Shown here: piece after piece, positions 25,186-26,667 of the stretch
Layout: each line of letters begins with the position of its first letter
Numbering within the stretch: the first letter of the stretch is position 1
NCBI RefSeq assembly: GCF_943193095.1
Contig: NZ_CALPCV010000032.1
Coordinates: 1 to 26,667, forward strand
Reading direction: 5' to 3'
DNA: 26,667 nucleotides
From: Parasutterella muris
GTDB lineage: Bacteria > Pseudomonadota > Gammaproteobacteria > Burkholderiales > Burkholderiaceae_F
The notes under the pieces: generated by a model
What the model saw: only the letters and a program-made list of their open reading frames with translations
What the model was told of the DNA's origin: nothing
Database searches by the model: none
Translations under genes and position numbers: made by a program

Positions 25186-26439
25186 TCAGTTCTGAACTCC
25201 ATTGTGAACATGTTCACGCTGTGTTCGTTTATCTAAACGATACAAACCGACAGCTGAAAGCAAACCGATAACTAAGGCAGCAATCGCAGCGAAATAAACA
25301 AGGCGAAAGTCATCTCCGATTGTCAGCTGCTTCATAACCATAGGTCCAATAAACCCTGCGGCAGCAAAACCGCAAAACATGATACTGTAGTTGACGCTGT
25401 TATGAAGTGATCCGAAATTGCGCGCAGTATAGGCCGGATAAACAGCCATGAAGGAACCGTAAGCTAAAGCCGCAGTTGTCGCTCCAATAAAGAAAAACAC
25501 ATTATCTCCTTTGGAGCCGACAATAAATAACAGCATTCCTAAAATCGCAACTACGCAGGCCAATGTCAGAGTTTTAAGATAACCGAATTTGTCGGCAACA
25601 TAACCAATAACAAGCCTACTGGAAGTATTGACTAAAGCAATATATGAAACTGCCGTCGCAGCTGCCGCAGCGGTAAATCCAAACTGTTTAGATGCAATTA
25701 AAGAAGCGTGTGAAATCAGTGTGATTCCGGAAAACACGCCTGAAAAGAGGAAAACAAACATTAGCCAGAAACGCGGCGTAACGACCATTTTCCTGTAGTT
25801 CATCTCTGAGATGCTATTGCGCTCCTCCTTCCGAATTTCTTGTTTACTGAACTTCCCTTTCAGTAAAAATAGACTGCACACGCCGCCGAAAACGATTAAA
25901 CCTCCGGTAGCAAAACCTAAATATTTGAATGCCAGCTCCACTCCTGAAGACTCAATCATTCGGTATGCAATATGTGGAAGTATGACGGAACAAAAACCAT
26001 AAGCTGCAGTAACTGCCCCGGCTGCAAACGCCCGTCTTTCAGGAAAAAGCTTAACGCTGGTATTAATTAATGAGCCGTAAACAACGCCCATACCGATGCC
26101 GAAAAAGACTCCATAAGACAAAACAAGGGAAGTTATGGATGCTGAAACTCCCGCAGCATACAAAGATGCTCCGACAACTAAGCCTCCTCCGATTAACAGC
26201 CAAGCCGGTCCGACTCTGTCGTTTACAAAACCGCTCAAGATCATAGGGATAGGCCCCATAAGATTGCAGACAGCAAATGTAATGGCTAAATCAACCGCTG
26301 TTAAATCTGCCCCCGTAAGTGCTGACAACTGAACAGCCTTCGGACCGGCAAATACGCTCCAGGTAAATAACGATCCGGAGAAAAGATTAATTAGGCAGGC
26401 AATTGCCAGAAAAAACCAACGGGAATTGTGTACAGCCAT
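25186..26439 (-). CDS. MFS transporter, OFA (oxalate/formate antiporter) family
   Basis: A 12-helix inner-membrane transporter of 417 residues. The N-terminal INLFSGSLFTWSVF, the cytoplasmic loop GFVNDRVGPAWLLIGGG and FFGIGMGVVYGSLINTSVKLFPERR are typical of the OFA group (OxlT, YhjX), which handles oxalate, formate, pyruvate-like anions and related acids. The start at 26439 matches the family N-terminus, but no good ribosome-binding site precedes it. Upstream GTG/TTG or the ATG at 26511 remain possible. The last codons (REHVHNG) are encoded by palindrome copy C, so the tail appears to have been extended or shaped by that repeat. With formate dehydrogenase in the window, an organic-acid substrate is plausible but unproven. 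Confidence 0.85.
   Translation of the reverse strand: MAVHNSRWFFLAIACLINLFSGSLFTWSVFAGPKAVQLSALTGADLTAVDLAITFAVCNLMGPIPMILSGFVNDRVGPAWLLIGGGLVVGASLYAAGVSASITSLVLSYGVFFGIGMGVVYGSLINTSVKLFPERRAFAAGAVTAAYGFCSVILPHIAYRMIESSGVELAFKYLGFATGGLIVFGGVCSLFLLKGKFSKQEIRKEERNSISEMNYRKMVVTPRFWLMFVFLFSGVFSGITLISHASLIASKQFGFTAAAAATAVSYIALVNTSSRLVIGYVADKFGYLKTLTLACVVAILGMLLFIVGSKGDNVFFFIGATTAALAYGSFMAVYPAYTARNFGSLHNSVNYSIMFCGFAAAGFIGPMVMKQLTIGDDFRLVYFAAIAALVIGLLSAVGLYRLDKRTQREHVHNGVQN
25203..25218. repeat. palindrome copy C inside the MFS gene 3' end
   Basis: TGTGAACATGTTCACG is identical to copies A and B except for its last base. It lies inside the terminal codons of the MFS transporter and 56 bases from copy B. 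The six-base arms GTGAAC/GTTCAC are intact. Confidence 0.75.
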
Positions 26440-26559
26440 ATAACTATGTAAAAAAGGCACCAATTTAAAGTCTCTACGAATATTACAGTGAATTATCCAT
26501 CCCGTTAACAAAAAAGCCCAAAAGCGTTGACGTTTAACGAAAGGTTACCAACCTTCGAT

Positions 26560-26587
26560 TGGACAATTTCGAAAAACTATGTAGAAT
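26560..26587 (+). promoter_or_regulatory. sigma-70 promoter with GC-rich discriminator, possible stable-RNA operon
   Basis: TGGACA (26560-26565), 16 bases, TAGAAT (26582-26587), followed at once by GCGCGCC. Such a discriminator is typical of growth-rate-controlled rRNA or tRNA promoters. AAGGTT-ACC-AACCTT (26541-26555) forms a small hairpin or operator just upstream. The transcript begins with a hairpin, GAACA/TGTTC (26600-26620). No coding start follows before the window ends at 26667, so the gene itself is not seen. Confidence 0.5.
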
Positions 26588-26667
26588 GCGCGCCTCATTG
26601 AACAACGCCAAGCGCTGTTCGAGATGCAGAAACAAATTTTTACATTGAATTTTCCTGTTTCAGTTGA

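Noticed and set aside
25101..25218. CRISPR-like array of the three palindromes
   Set aside because: Only three 16-bp units with unequal spacing of 46 and 56 bases, one inside a gene, and no cas genes.

Overview
The window reads as a stretch of Gram-negative, probably betaproteobacterial (Burkholderiales, Sutterellaceae-like) chromosome. That placement is inference. It rests on a Burkholderia-type general porin (mature start ASNVTLYGVIDAGV), a pertactin-like autotransporter, a membrane-bound Tat-exported formate dehydrogenase and mid-range GC codon use. No plasmid, phage, IS or CRISPR element is visible. Most genes are familiar housekeeping, respiratory or transport genes. The less ordinary content is a set of orphan genes and several structured intergenic regions.

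Layout. 272-4153 (+): a Fbp/Afu-type ABC importer (binding protein, fused double permease, ATPase) with a strong upstream palindrome and intercistronic hairpins. 4150-6436 (-): an orphan gamma-class adenine-N6 DNA methyltransferase, overlapping the ATPase tail to tail, and a FetB-like permease without its ATPase. 6437-6844: a 408-base gap with two elaborate hairpins and an intrinsic terminator, a candidate non-coding RNA or leader. 6845-7765 (+): an L-2-hydroxyisocaproate/L-lactate dehydrogenase. 7766-8109: a convergent gap with palindromes and nested repeats. 8110-12075 (-): an AlaX-type tRNA-editing protein and an autotransporter. 12454-13446 (+): an orphan MCE/MlaD protein. 13447-14022: a very AT-rich gap ending in an FNR-like box. 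14023-18859 (+): formate dehydrogenase-N operon (alpha with Cys in place of Sec, iron-sulfur beta, cytochrome b gamma). 18932-20020 (-): porin. 20395-21550 (+): a YjiH/YjiG-like nucleoside-recognition membrane pair. 21858-22133 (+): an unrecognised 91-residue acidic protein, isolated between two terminators. 22301-25062 (+): a compact class I ribonucleotide reductase without an ATP cone. 25186-26439 (-): an OFA-family MFS transporter. 26560-26667 (+): a promoter with a GC-rich discriminator running off the window, possibly a stable-RNA operon.

How it fits together. The formate dehydrogenase, its FNR-like box and the OFA (oxalate/formate-type) transporter suggest anaerobic or microaerobic growth with formate as electron donor. 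The hydroxyacid dehydrogenase would rebalance NADH. The clearest unexplained signal is a palindrome family with core GTGAAC-NN-GTTCAC. It occurs five times, and both clusters lie at convergent gene junctions (7798-8050 and 25101-25218), not at promoters.
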